Shown piece after piece: positions 55,537 to 64,000 of a stretch of DNA of 64,000 bases. The translations under genes and the position numbers were made by a program. The first letter of the stretch is position 1, and each line of letters starts with the position of its first letter. The stretch spans positions 1-64,000 of the forward strand of contig CANMLS010000034.1 in the NCBI GenBank assembly GCA_947498785.1, in the 5' to 3' direction. Under the pieces are notes generated by a model. The model was not told the DNA's origin. It searched no databases and was given only the letters and a program-made list of their open reading frames with translations. This DNA is from an uncultured Aquimarina sp. (GTDB lineage: Bacteria; Bacteroidota; Bacteroidia; Flavobacteriales; Flavobacteriaceae).

Positions 55537-56946
55537 ATGGCAAGAAAAAATAGAAGACAGGTCTTTGAGAAAATAGAAGTTATTGACGCAGGTGCAAAAG
55601 GAAAAAGTATTGCTAAAGCTCCTGACGGGAAAGTCATATTCATCAATAATGCTGTTCCAGGAGATATTGTAGATATACAAACTACAAAAAAAAGAAAAGC
55701 TTTTTATGAAGGTACTGCTACCGTTTTTCATGAAAAATCAGATAAACGTGTTGATCCAACATGTGGGCATTTTGGAACCTGTGGTGGATGTAAATGGCAA
55801 TTTATGGGATATGAACATCAATTGGCATATAAACAACAGGAAGTTACAAATAATTTAACTCGTTTAGGCAAAGTTGAATTACCCGAAGTAAATGCAATTC
55901 TGGGATCAAAAGATCAGTTTTTCTATAGAAATAAAATGGAGTTTTCTTTTAGCGATAGTAGATGGTTGACCCTTGAAGAAATTCAAAGTGATTCTGAAAT
56001 TGAAAATAGAAATGCTTTAGGGTTTCACATCCCGGGAATGTGGGATAAAATTCTTGATATCAATACATGCTATCTTCAAGAAGATCCTAGTAACGCTATA
56101 AGAAATAAAGTAAAGTCATTTGCGATAAAAAACAACCTTTCCTTTTATAACGCAAGAAAACAACATGGTTTTCTAAGAACTTTAATGCTTCGAATATCAT
56201 CAACTGGAGAGATTATGGTGCTCGTACAATTCTTTCATGAAGATATCGAGAAAAGGTCACTTCTACTTGATTATATTGATTCTGAATTTCCTGAAGTTAC
56301 TTCCTTGCAATACACTATTAATCCAAAAGGTAATGACACTATATACGATCAAGAGGTCATCTGTTATAAGGGAAAAGATCATATTGAAGAAGAGATGGAA
56401 GGTTTACGTTTTAAGATTAATGCAAAATCTTTTTATCAAACCAATTCCAAACAGGCTTATGAGTTATATAAAATCACAAGGGATTTTGCTAACCTTACAG
56501 GAAAAGAATTAGTATATGATTTATATACAGGTACAGGCACCATTGCTCAATTTGTTTCAAAAAAGGCAAAAAAAGTAATTGGTGTTGAAGCAGTTCCCGA
56601 AGCTATTAAAGATGCAAAAGAAAATGCAAAACGTAATAACATAAATAATACCGAGTTTTATGTTGGTGATATGAAAAAAGTTTTTACCAAAGATTTTATC
56701 GCATTACATGGACAACCAGAAGTGGTTATTACTGATCCTCCAAGAGATGGAATGCATAAAGATGTTGTTGGTCAATTGTTAAACATTTCTCCAGAGAAAA
56801 TAGTATACGTTAGTTGCAACAGCGTTACGCAAGCAAGAGATTTGGCATTATTAGACGAAAAATACAAAATAAGTAAAGTACAACCTGTAGATATGTTTCC
56901 GCAAACATATCATGTAGAAAACGTTGTTTTGCTAGAAAAAAGATAA
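55537..56946 (+). CDS. rlmD: 23S rRNA (uracil-5-)-methyltransferase RlmD
   Basis: The 469-aa protein has an N-terminal TRAM-like domain (about 8-65), the iron-sulfur cysteines C76, C82, C85 (PTCGHFGTCGGCKW) and a later Cys (about 174), then the RNA m5U methyltransferase domain: SAM motif YDLYTGTGTIAQFV (about 326-339), ITDPPRDGMHKDV, and catalytic Cys about 427 in YVSCNSVTQARDL. It methylates a uridine of 23S rRNA (U1939 in E. coli numbering if RlmD proper). RlmD versus RlmCD specificity cannot be told from sequence. Confidence 0.9.
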   Translation: MARKNRRQVFEKIEVIDAGAKGKSIAKAPDGKVIFINNAVPGDIVDIQTTKKRKAFYEGTATVFHEKSDKRVDPTCGHFGTCGGCKWQFMGYEHQLAYKQQEVTNNLTRLGKVELPEVNAILGSKDQFFYRNKMEFSFSDSRWLTLEEIQSDSEIENRNALGFHIPGMWDKILDINTCYLQEDPSNAIRNKVKSFAIKNNLSFYNARKQHGFLRTLMLRISSTGEIMVLVQFFHEDIEKRSLLLDYIDSEFPEVTSLQYTINPKGNDTIYDQEVICYKGKDHIEEEMEGLRFKINAKSFYQTNSKQAYELYKITRDFANLTGKELVYDLYTGTGTIAQFVSKKAKKVIGVEAVPEAIKDAKENAKRNNINNTEFYVGDMKKVFTKDFIALHGQPEVVITDPPRDGMHKDVVGQLLNISPEKIVYVSCNSVTQARDLALLDEKYKISKVQPVDMFPQTYHVENVVLLEKR

Positions 56947-57320
56947 TGCACAAATTCTCTTATGCTTTTTTATTGATGTTATTTTTTTTAATCTAATATA
57001 TCTAGTTTTTCATTAGTATTTTGTCTATTTTTTTAAACATTTCGTATTTTATAACATAATTATTCACCAATTTATTAATAAAAAAACACTATAAGCACAT
57101 ATAATTTGGTTTTTCAATAAATCCAATATAAATAATTGAAAATCAAAAATTTAAATCAAAACCAAAGCCAAATCACGCTTTATTATTTGATGGTTTTGCC
57201 GTAAAAAATTAGATGTTTTTCTGTATTTGATATTATACGTTATTTCCTACATTTGTAATCGAAGATTGCTACTACAATAAATTTTATAGTCAAACCAAAA
57301 GTTTACCTAACCAAACAACT
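56947..57320. other. gene-free intergenic region
   Basis: This is very AT-rich with long T- and A-runs. No ORF and no clear hairpin terminator after rlmD stood out. Confidence 0.4.
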
Positions 57321-57626
57321 ATGAAAAATGTGGTAAGTACCCCTATTATCTTTTTTCTTTTAATTTATTTCGAATCTACAACGGGTTCTGACAAAATGGT
57401 TAGTCAGCAAATCAATGAACCCAAAAACCAAGTTGTATCAGATGCAATTATTGATCAATCCAATTATACTAAACGAAATAGATTAGAAATAAAAACCTTT
57501 TTTCTTGAAGGTTTTGTTGCCAATACTTTTTTCACAGCAGAGGTTAAAGAAAAACATTCTAAATGGAAAAAGATAAAAAATCAAAAAGAACAAAAAGTCA
57601 AAAATGTTAAGATTTATTTATCATAA
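57321..57626 (+). CDS. hypothetical small exported protein
   Basis: The 101-aa protein has an N-terminal hydrophobic segment (about 5-18, STPIIFFLLIYFEST) and a basic C-terminal helix (KHSKWKKIKNQKEQKVKNVK). No family is recognised. The hydrophobic segment could be a signal peptide or anchor. It precedes another small protein gene of similar form by 45 bp. Confidence 0.55.
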   Translation: MKNVVSTPIIFFLLIYFESTTGSDKMVSQQINEPKNQVVSDAIIDQSNYTKRNRLEIKTFFLEGFVANTFFTAEVKEKHSKWKKIKNQKEQKVKNVKIYLS

Positions 57627-57671
57627 ATCTTTATAACACACAAATTTAATATACTTTTCAAGGCTACCCCC

Positions 57672-58082
57672 ATGATAAAACCTAATTTTAGAAAAAGAGA
57701 GTTGGTCACTAGATTCCTTGTATACTTTCTAACTTGTATTTTAATAATATCTGGAACCATATTGTTTAGTTCGCACCCAGATAACAAAAACAGATCGTTC
57801 AATTCTAGTATCAACAAAGAAAACATATTTCATTTCACCAAATCCGAAGCATTAATCGCATCTCATTCAATCATCAATAAGAGACTAAGATCTTCGACTA
57901 TCAAGCTTTTCGGAAATAATGATGAAAATGTAAGAGTTATTAATGACACTACTTTTACTGTTGTTAACTACGTAGAATGGATCGATATTGAAGGAAAAAA
58001 TAAAAGAAATTATTATAGTTGCACGGTCACTTTTAACGAAGACTGTACTACTAATGCAAAAAATTTAGTTTTTCTAGAATAG
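57672..58082 (+). CDS. hypothetical single-pass membrane protein
   Basis: The 136-aa protein has one membrane helix (about 10-30, RFLVYFLTCILIISGTILFS) and a C-terminal extracytoplasmic domain rich in strands (NVRVINDTTFTVVNYVEWID, YYSCTVTFNEDC). No family is recognised. The two downstream terminators end its transcript. Confidence 0.6.
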   Translation: MIKPNFRKRELVTRFLVYFLTCILIISGTILFSSHPDNKNRSFNSSINKENIFHFTKSEALIASHSIINKRLRSSTIKLFGNNDENVRVINDTTFTVVNYVEWIDIEGKNKRNYYSCTVTFNEDCTTNAKNLVFLE

Positions 58083-58146
58083 TACAAATATACCCTTTAG
58101 ATTATGACAATTTGATGTAGCAATCTTCTACATTTTCTATTGTGGT

Positions 58147-58178
58147 AACCGGGAGCCGCAACATGTTCCCGGTTTTTA
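58147..58178 (+). terminator. terminator hairpin 1
   Basis: The stem AACCGGGA (58147-58154)/TCCCGGTT (58167-58174) is followed by a T-run. It lies about 65 bases after the gene at 57672. Confidence 0.8.
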
Positions 58179-58287
58179 AAAATAAATTACCCCACCCCCT
58201 TTTTTTACTTGAGATAAAACACGGTGGAATGATTCGGGGCTTTTCTATAGAAGCAAAATCAATTTTTCGTTTTCCACTAGTGTTTAT

Positions 58288-58322
58288 ACCGGGAATTTAC
58301 CTCATAGTTCCCGGTTTTTTTT
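58288..58322 (+). terminator. terminator hairpin 2
   Basis: The stem ACCGGGAA (58288-58295)/TTCCCGGT (58308-58315) is followed by eight Ts. Its stem core is the same as hairpin 1, 140 bp upstream. Confidence 0.85.
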
Positions 58323-58553
58323 GTGTTAAAATTAAAACAACTAAACAATCAAAATATCATTAGCCCTTTCCTGTAAAGCAACATACAAACTTTATTACAG
58401 TCTTTTATTTTTGAGAAATAACTAATACGAATTGGTTTATCTTTTTTATTTTTGATCACTCAAACTACGATTTTTAAGCCAATAAAATAAAAAACCTTAA
58501 AAATAACAGGTAAGGTTTTGTTTAAAAACAGTTTTGTTAGAAAAAGATACTAT

Positions 58554-59072
58554 ATGAGAGTACTTAAATATTTATTATTTACATTAAGTGCAATTTTTAT
58601 TTCTGGTTGTGAGCGAGATGATATCTGCGCAGAAGGCACCCCAACAACACCATTATTAATTATTAAGTTTATAGATTCTGAAAATGGCACAGAGATAAAG
58701 GCTCCAATAGAGCTACAAGTAAAAGCTGTTCCTATTGATATGGATATAGAAAACCCTCTTGAACTGGGAGGCGTTACAGATTCAATCTCAATCCCACTAA
58801 GAACTAATACTTCTATTACAGATTATGAGCTCACCATAAATTCTAATACTACTAATGAGGCCGAAACACCAGCTAATACAGATATCATAAGCATTCAATA
58901 CACCACCGTAGAAGAATACGTAAGTAGCGCTTGTGGCTTTAAAATTAACTATGAAGGATTAACTATATCTCCTCCAGAAGCTGGTGATGATGGAAGTTGG
59001 ATCAAAGAAATAACAATACAAAGAGAAGACGTAACCGATGAAACAACTGCACACATATTTATTTTTCATTAA
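58554..59072 (+). CDS. DUF6452 family lipoprotein
   Basis: The 172-aa protein starts MRVLKYLLFTLSAIFISGC with lipobox ISGC. Typical Bacteroidota DUF6452 features follow: an ERDDICAEGTPTTPLLIIKF start and a C-terminal CGFKINYEGL. The in-frame ATG at 58518 would add 12 residues before the signal peptide, so 58554 is preferred. It overlaps the DUF6048 gene by 35 bp. The rlmD-DUF6452-DUF6048 neighbourhood recurs in flavobacteria as I recall. Function unknown. Confidence 0.82.
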   Translation: MRVLKYLLFTLSAIFISGCERDDICAEGTPTTPLLIIKFIDSENGTEIKAPIELQVKAVPIDMDIENPLELGGVTDSISIPLRTNTSITDYELTINSNTTNEAETPANTDIISIQYTTVEEYVSSACGFKINYEGLTISPPEAGDDGSWIKEITIQREDVTDETTAHIFIFH

Positions 59073-59772
59073 CCTATTAACAATCAGTTGTTTATACGGA
59101 CAAGAGGAACAAAATATAAAAGCCAAAGATACACTACCAGTTATAGCTATAGACACTTTGCCTCCCGCAGAAAAATATGGTCTTAGAGCAGGAGTTGATC
59201 TTGCAAGAATAATTCGTTCTACGGTAGATAATAAATATTCTGGTTTTGAAATTGTTGGAGACTATAGGTTTTATAAAAATTTCTATATCGCTGCCGAGGT
59301 TGGTAATGAATCCTTGATCAGAGATGAAGAAAATATCGATGTAGAAGGCTCTGGAAGTTATATTAGAGCAGGAATTGACTATAATATTTATGATAACTGG
59401 TATGGAATGCAAAACAACATCTATGTAGGGCTGCGTTATGGTTTTTCTACTTTTGAACAAACTCTTAATGAATATAGTATTTTTACAGGTACCGACTACT
59501 TTGGAGCTAATACGATAACTGATAAAATTAAAGCTAAAGATCTTACTGCTGGCTGGGCAGAACTTGTATTAGGAATAAAAGTAGAACTTATTGGAAACCT
59601 CTATTTAGGAGCTAATGTATCTTTAAAAACCTTGATAAGTGAAAAAAAACCAGATAGGTTTGATAACCTTTATATTCCAGGGTTTGGTAGAACAAATGAT
59701 TTCAGCAATATTGGTGTAGGTTACGGATATTCTATAAGTTATCTTATTCCTTTTTTTAAGAGAAAGAAATAA
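59038..59772 (+). CDS. DUF6048 family outer-membrane-barrel-like protein
   Basis: The 244-aa protein has a signal peptide (about 1-21, ending LYGQ) and an eight-stranded-barrel-like pattern of aromatic-alternating strands: YRFYKNFYIAAEVGNES, SYIRAGIDYNIYDNWY, NIYVGLRYGFS, LYLGANVSLKTL, GVGYGYSISYLIPFF. It likely sits in the outer membrane. Translation is coupled to the DUF6452 gene by a 35-bp overlap, suggesting a lipoprotein/barrel pair. Confidence 0.8.
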   Translation: MKQLHTYLFFINLLTISCLYGQEEQNIKAKDTLPVIAIDTLPPAEKYGLRAGVDLARIIRSTVDNKYSGFEIVGDYRFYKNFYIAAEVGNESLIRDEENIDVEGSGSYIRAGIDYNIYDNWYGMQNNIYVGLRYGFSTFEQTLNEYSIFTGTDYFGANTITDKIKAKDLTAGWAELVLGIKVELIGNLYLGANVSLKTLISEKKPDRFDNLYIPGFGRTNDFSNIGVGYGYSISYLIPFFKRKK

Positions 59773-59827
59773 TCGGTATTATTACTAATTTCTTATATTG
59801 TTTGAATATTTTATAATATTCTCACCT

Positions 59828-61513
59828 ATGAAATCATCTACCACACTTTGTTTTCTGCTTTTACTATCGTTTAATATTCTTTTTGCTCAAGATCGAATTA
59901 CAGGTAAAACTTTTGCCACAAGATCAGAAATAATTGCAAAAAATGGTATGGCTGCTACAAGTCACCCACTTGCAACACAAACCGCTCTTGATATACTCAA
60001 AAAAGGAGGCAATGCCATTGATGCTGCAATCGCAGCTAACGCAATGCTTGGATTAATGGAACCTACCGGAAATGGTATAGGTGGAGATTTATTCGCAATA
60101 GTTTGGGATGTAAAAACAAAAAAACTATACGGACTTAATGCTAGCGGAAGGTCTCCCGAAAAACTTACATTAGAATATTTTAAAAAAAATAATTATAAAA
60201 AAATACCCCCTTATGGTCCACTGCCCGTTTCAGTTCCTGGATGTGTTGATGGTTGGTATGAATTACATGGTAAATTTGGAAAACTAAGCATGCAGGAAAT
60301 TTTAAAACCTACAATTGATTATGCCAGAGAAGGTTTTCCTATTACAGAATTGATTGCATATTATATGAACCGTAGTTCTACTTTCCTATCAAAATACCCG
60401 GGCTTTTCTGATACTTATATGCCCAATGGCGCTACTCCAAAAAAGGGAGAAATTTTCAAAAACCCTTTTCTGGCAAATACTTTAGAGAAGATTTCAAAAG
60501 AAGGGAGAGATGCCTTTTATAAAGGTGACATAGCCAAAACTATTGCAAAATATATAAAGGATAATGGAGGGTTTCTGAGCTATAACGACCTTCAAAATCA
60601 TACTTCTGAGTGGGTAGAACCTGTTTCTACCAATTACAGAGGATATGATGTTTGGGAATTACCTCCAAACGGACAAGGAATTGCTGCCTTGCAAATGCTA
60701 AATATTTTGGAAAAGTATGATATCAAAAGAATGGGTTTTGGAACTCCAGAATATCTTCATATTCTTACTGAAGCTAAAAAATTAGCTTATGAAGATCGAG
60801 CAAAATTCTATGCTGACCCAGATTTTAATACCATTCCCGTAGCACAACTTATATCTAAAGAATATGCAACCAAAAGAAAAAAATTAATCAACTTAGACAA
60901 AGCTGCAAAAACATACGATGCAGGAAACCTTAACGATGGAGATACTATCTATCTAACTGTAGCAGATAAGGAAGGCAATATGGTTTCTCTAATACAAAGT
61001 AATTTTCGTGGAATGGGCTCTGGAATGACACCATCCAAGCTTGGATTTATATTACAAGACAGAGGTGAATTATTTTCATTAGAAGAAGGGCATTTTAACA
61101 CTTATGAACCCAAGAAAAGGCCTTTCCATACTATCATTCCTGCATTTGTAACGAAGGATGGAAAACCTTTTATGAGCTTTGGGCTAATGGGAGGAGGTAT
61201 GCAACCTCAGGGGCATGTTCAAATTATTGTTAATATGATCGATTTTGAAATGAATCTACAAGAAGCAGGTGACGCTCCCAGAATAAACCATATGGGATCC
61301 TCTCAACCAACTGGGGAAAATATGGTTAATGGAGGTACATTAAACATAGAATCTGGAATCTCATATAAAACCATTAGAAATCTATTATCCAAAGGCCATC
61401 AAATATCTTATGCCTTAGGTCCCTATGGAGGATATCAAGCTATCATGTTAAAAGATGGAGTTTATTATGGGGCTTCAGAATCCAGAAAGGATGGACAAGC
61501 TGCTGGATACTAA
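59828..61513 (+). CDS. ggt: gamma-glutamyltransferase
   Basis: The 561-aa protein starts MKSSTTLCFLLLLSFNILFA, a signal peptide. The GGT fold includes MAATSHPLATQTALDILKKG, GNAIDAAIAANAMLGLMEPT and GNGIGGDLFAIVWD in the large subunit, and the autoprocessing site NDGDTIYLTVADKEGN with nucleophile Thr373, later GGGMQPQGHVQ. It is made as a precursor that cleaves itself into two subunits and moves gamma-glutamyl groups from glutathione in the periplasm. ATG at 59828 gives a proper signal peptide; the ATG at 59798 does not. Confidence 0.92.
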   Translation: MKSSTTLCFLLLLSFNILFAQDRITGKTFATRSEIIAKNGMAATSHPLATQTALDILKKGGNAIDAAIAANAMLGLMEPTGNGIGGDLFAIVWDVKTKKLYGLNASGRSPEKLTLEYFKKNNYKKIPPYGPLPVSVPGCVDGWYELHGKFGKLSMQEILKPTIDYAREGFPITELIAYYMNRSSTFLSKYPGFSDTYMPNGATPKKGEIFKNPFLANTLEKISKEGRDAFYKGDIAKTIAKYIKDNGGFLSYNDLQNHTSEWVEPVSTNYRGYDVWELPPNGQGIAALQMLNILEKYDIKRMGFGTPEYLHILTEAKKLAYEDRAKFYADPDFNTIPVAQLISKEYATKRKKLINLDKAAKTYDAGNLNDGDTIYLTVADKEGNMVSLIQSNFRGMGSGMTPSKLGFILQDRGELFSLEEGHFNTYEPKKRPFHTIIPAFVTKDGKPFMSFGLMGGGMQPQGHVQIIVNMIDFEMNLQEAGDAPRINHMGSSQPTGENMVNGGTLNIESGISYKTIRNLLSKGHQISYALGPYGGYQAIMLKDGVYYGASESRKDGQAAGY

Positions 61514-61577
61514 CTTAAAAAATCACAGTTTAGTTTTTACAGAATATCTAATTTTTAAATTTTCAATTCAAATTTTG

Positions 61578-61713
61578 TTACTCTAGTTTCAGCTCTTCTT
61601 CTTTAGAAATCACATAATCATTGGTGTATTTTGAAAAAATAAATGCGAATACCAGTATTCCTATAATTTTAAAATAACTTTCATGGATAGTGAACTTGTA
61701 TTGTTGCCAACCA
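61578..61713 (-). other. possible remnant of a small membrane protein ORF
   Basis: The minus strand gives YKFTIHESYFKIIGILVFAF then IFSKYTNDYVISKEEELKLE and a stop at 61580-61578, a protein-like single-helix sequence. No ATG, GTG or TTG precedes it in frame before a stop. It is either a remnant or uses a rare start. Listed with low confidence. Confidence 0.25.
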
Positions 61714-61789
61714 ATTTACAAAAAACACTTATAATTATCGATCCTTAAAAAAATCAACTAAAAACAGAATTGTTGATTTTTGTTTTTTT

Positions 61790-62218
61790 TTAATCTCGAA
61801 TATAATCTTTGTATTCTAAAAAGAATATTTCAAGTTGAGACATTTTTTCATTCAAAAATTTCATAGTCTCTTTCCAACACGTTTTATTATGAATACTAAC
61901 ATCTGTTAATTCAATATAAACTCTGGAAATAGTTTTTCCATTATCTAATTCATAATACTCATTAAAAATAATATCTGGAATATATTCAGAAGTAAGATTT
62001 TTTTTTAAACTCACTATTTTTTCATAATAATACGCTCTGATTATTTTGTCATAAGGTTCTATATCTATAGATACTTGCGCTTTTTTTGTAGTAAATGTAA
62101 ATTTTAAAGTTACATCTTTGATTTTGGTATTATATAGTAACCATTTACGAGGGTATTCTTTTCCAAAACTAGTCCAGAATTCTTGTCGAATTATTTTCGA
62201 TTCAGTTTTGCTAAACAT
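61790..62218 (-). CDS. DUF4268 domain-containing protein
   Basis: The 142-aa cytoplasmic protein has the DUF4268 pattern: FWTSFGKEYPRKWLLYNTKI, LKFTFTTKKAQVSIDIEPYD, FFLEYKDYIRD at the end. The family is related to restriction-endonuclease-like folds, but this short form has no visible catalytic motif. Its start is four bases after the ZIP transporter stop, so it is cotranscribed with it and the methyltransferase. Confidence 0.8.
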   Translation of the reverse strand: MFSKTESKIIRQEFWTSFGKEYPRKWLLYNTKIKDVTLKFTFTTKKAQVSIDIEPYDKIIRAYYYEKIVSLKKNLTSEYIPDIIFNEYYELDNGKTISRVYIELTDVSIHNKTCWKETMKFLNEKMSQLEIFFLEYKDYIRD

Positions 62219-62222
62219 TTTT

Positions 62223-62900
62223 TTATATTAGATATGCTGCTGCAGTTGCTACAAGAATAACTAAAAGCTTTGTAACATTAAATTTGTGCCCCTCATTACT
62301 TTCAAAAAGAATAGTTGTGGATACATGAAGAAATATACCAATCACAACAGCAGTGATTTCTTTATAGTAATTATGAGTTAATGTGAAGTTCTCAGAAAGA
62401 AAAGTACCTAGAGGAGTCATTAATGCAAAACCTGTTAAGGACAAAACAATAATGGATCTTTTTATTTTGGTGTGTAATAAAAAAGTAGTTAATATCATTG
62501 CTACAGGAATCTTATGAATAATAATACCCATTAAAATTCCATCAGTATGATGTATAGGAAATCCCTCTAATATTGCGTGTAATCCTAAACTTATGAATAG
62601 TAATTTTGGTACTTGATGCGTTTCTTTATCCAAATGAATATGGCCATGCTCTGCCCCTTTAGAGAAGTACTCCAATACTTTTTGTAACAAAATACCAATC
62701 ATTATCCAGACTCCCGTTCGTTTTGCAAAAGGGTTATTTTCAAAAATCTCAGGAAGCAAATCAAAAATGGTAATTGCAAGAAGAAAAGCACCACTAAAAG
62801 CTAGAAGTAATTTTAAATTTTTCTGATTAGATGCATTGAATATAAAAACCAACAAAGCTCCTATAAATACAGCGGCAATAGATAGTATATAATTGTACAC
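62223..62900 (-). CDS. ZIP family metal transporter
   Basis: The 225-aa protein has about eight membrane helices. Metal-site residues are in the HAILEGFP segment (H108, E112) and in HKIP (H129), as in ZIP helices IV and V. A His-rich loop HGHIHLDKETH (85-95) lies between helices III and IV. It imports zinc or another divalent metal. The start codon is GTG, and its first base overlaps the last base of the upstream methyltransferase stop (TAGTG). Confidence 0.85.
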   Translation of the reverse strand: MYNYILSIAAVFIGALLVFIFNASNQKNLKLLLAFSGAFLLAITIFDLLPEIFENNPFAKRTGVWIMIGILLQKVLEYFSKGAEHGHIHLDKETHQVPKLLFISLGLHAILEGFPIHHTDGILMGIIIHKIPVAMILTTFLLHTKIKRSIIVLSLTGFALMTPLGTFLSENFTLTHNYYKEITAVVIGIFLHVSTTILFESNEGHKFNVTKLLVILVATAAAYLI

Positions 62901-63613
62901 TATTTAAATATTAATATAAGTCGGGGTGAATTTTTTTTATCAAATTTTTGTAATTGGTAGTTGCCAAAAACATCTAATAAGTCAACATTAGCTTCTTTAA
63001 AATAATTCTCAAAATCAGCTAGGGATATACTTTTAACTCTTTCCGTAAAGAAAAATTCCTCATCATTATCTCTAAATCTTATTTCTTTTAATATATATCC
63101 ATCTTCATAATATCTTCTTATTTCAAAAGAAATCCCATCAACTTCTTTTGTTTCATCTTTAATTAGATTATCAATAATATAATCGACATTCATAAAATCA
63201 ATAACTCCAAAACCTTTATCATTTAGATCAGATTTAATTGCTTTAATGGTATTGATATTATCTTCTTCTTTATCAAAATAACCAAAGCTTGTAAATAAAT
63301 TAAAAACAGCAGAAAATTTTTCAGAATAAGGCTTACACATATCATGAACTCTAAACTTTAAAGTTTGATTTTCAAACTGAGAAGCATAGGTTATACTATT
63401 TTTGGATAAATCTACTCCAGTAACATCGTACCCTAATTTATTAAGATAAATACTATGTCGACCTCTACCACAGGCTAAATCCAAAATTTTTTCATCAGCT
63501 TGCAAACTTAGATAATGAGTTAGATTATCCATAAAGTTTTGAGCTTCACTATCATCTCTATCTTTGTATAGGATATGATAGTATGGCGTATCAAACCAAG
63601 ATGCGTACCACAT
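62900..63613 (-). CDS. class I SAM-dependent methyltransferase
   Basis: The 237-aa protein contains the Rossmann SAM-binding motif I EKILDLACGRGRHSIYLNKL, motif II YDVTGVDLSK and a post-motif FNLFTSFGYFD, in the style of UbiE/TehB-like small-molecule methyltransferases. ATG at 63613 (MWYASWFDTPYYHILYKDRD) is chosen because homologues I recall start near the W-F-x-T-P-Y-Y-H-I-L-Y motif; the ATG at 63640 would add nine residues. It is first gene of the minus-strand operon with ZIP and DUF4268. Substrate unknown. Confidence 0.82.
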   Translation of the reverse strand: MWYASWFDTPYYHILYKDRDDSEAQNFMDNLTHYLSLQADEKILDLACGRGRHSIYLNKLGYDVTGVDLSKNSITYASQFENQTLKFRVHDMCKPYSEKFSAVFNLFTSFGYFDKEEDNINTIKAIKSDLNDKGFGVIDFMNVDYIIDNLIKDETKEVDGISFEIRRYYEDGYILKEIRFRDNDEEFFFTERVKSISLADFENYFKEANVDLLDVFGNYQLQKFDKKNSPRLILIFK

Positions 63614-63736
63614 TGTTGAATCTTTTAGCATAGGGCGCAAAATTAATGTATTTTTACGGTTTAATTATAGAAGTTGTTTAAAGTTTTATCTCTTGTCTCA
63701 GAAAAATTAAACGACTTTATATCGAAAACTAGGATA

Positions 63737-64000
63737 GTGAGTAATTCATTTAAAATGGTAGCCAAAACCCTTTTTGGTTTTGAAGAAGTTCTTGCGAGAG
63801 AACTTAGAAATTTAGGAGCACAAAAAGTAGAAATAGGTAATCGTGTAGTCAGTTTTTATGGAGATACAGGATTTATGTATAAAGCAAATTTGTGTTGTAG
63901 AACTGCTATAAAGATCTTAAAACCCATTACCTCCAAAAAGATTAGAAATGAACAGGATTTATATGACTTTATTCAAACTATTAGATGGGAGGGATATTTA
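63737..64000 (+). CDS. THUMP-domain rRNA methyltransferase (RlmL-like), N-terminal part
   Basis: The frame runs off the window after 88 codons. It reads KMVAKTLFGFEEVLARELRN, VEIGNRVVSFYGDTGFMYKA and CCRTAIKILKPI, the THUMP N-terminus of RlmL/YcbY-type 23S rRNA guanine-N2 methyltransferases. Family members usually have several residues before MVAKT, so the GTG at 63737 is chosen; the ATG at 63755 is an alternative. It is divergent from the methyltransferase operon. Confidence 0.85.
   Translation, partial: MSNSFKMVAKTLFGFEEVLARELRNLGAQKVEIGNRVVSFYGDTGFMYKANLCCRTAIKILKPITSKKIRNEQDLYDFIQTIRWEGYL

Larger units (their letters stand above)
58083..58553. other. intergenic region with twin terminators
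   Basis: The region holds two near-identical hairpins (next two entries) enclosing about 110 bp with no convincing ORF. The short open frame across it lacks codon-like composition. A small RNA ending at the second hairpin is possible. Confidence 0.45.

Noticed and set aside
58142-58363. 73-codon ORF through both terminator hairpins
   Set aside because: Its sequence is largely hairpin and T-run; a coding gene containing two terminators is implausible.
1-64000. tRNA or rRNA genes
   Set aside because: No cloverleaf with a GGTTCGA-type T-loop and no rRNA-like block was noticed on either strand, though a dedicated scan was not possible.

Overview
The window is AT-rich DNA from a member of the Flavobacteriaceae (Bacteroidota), most like marine Aquimarina/Kordia-type genomes. 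The evidence is the gene content (UVR-domain ClpC, DUF6452/DUF6048 next to RlmD, CCC-motif and DUF2752 membrane proteins, a T9SS-sorted exoenzyme, a TonB receptor with a carboxypeptidase-regulatory-like domain), the Bacteroidota promoter form (TTG ~20 nt TAnnTTTG) and the lack of strong Shine-Dalgarno sequences. The genus is an inference.

Positions 1 to about 15.2 kb are an accessory region. Small unrelated gene blocks (TetR + thioesterase; DinB + oxygenase-like with divergent HxlR; ParD/ParE; AraC + two GNATs; MarR + AhpD-like + haloalkane dehalogenase; GIY-YIG; hydrolases with a GbsR-type regulator; DUF1905 + clipped YafY-type regulator) are separated by recurrent non-coding boundary elements. 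Several blocks end in short, exactly complementary junctions, an integron-cassette-like layout without a visible integrase or canonical attC R-boxes. Fossils lie among them: two copies of an IS110-type transposase tail, a tyrosine-recombinase tail, an IS481 remnant, a broken NmrA-type gene and a perfect 30-bp palindrome.

From 15.2 to 50.2 kb the content is mostly housekeeping: secreted multidomain endonuclease I; an unannotated 58-aa Cys-rich peptide with a bacteriocin-like leader (18137-18313); pta-ackA; DUF2911/TPR protein; TlpA-like lipoprotein; pheT; a PQQ-like propeller protein; TPR protein; gyrA; clpC; the division cluster ZapB-like/zapA/6S-like RNA/rny; glf with a convergent glycosyltransferase; an M23 peptidase with a TonB-dependent receptor; a cysteine desulfurase; two related lipoproteins; and an Smr protein.

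From 50.2 to 53.9 kb is a second decayed patch (a perfect 40-bp palindrome, a frameshifted cupin gene, another boundary-repeat copy, a decayed ORF), followed by six small membrane-protein genes in which a DUF2752 + CCC-motif pair is duplicated around a CD225 + DUF2752 pair. From 53.9 kb to the end are rocD, rlmD, small secreted proteins, DUF6452/DUF6048, a gamma-glutamyltransferase, DUF4268, a ZIP transporter, a methyltransferase and the start of a THUMP rRNA methyltransferase.

The best candidates for something undescribed are the boundary-element system of 1-7.4 kb, the orphan Cys-rich peptide, and the DUF2752/CCC/CD225 cluster. No tRNA, rRNA or CRISPR array was seen. All family calls rest on reading the sequence; no search was run.
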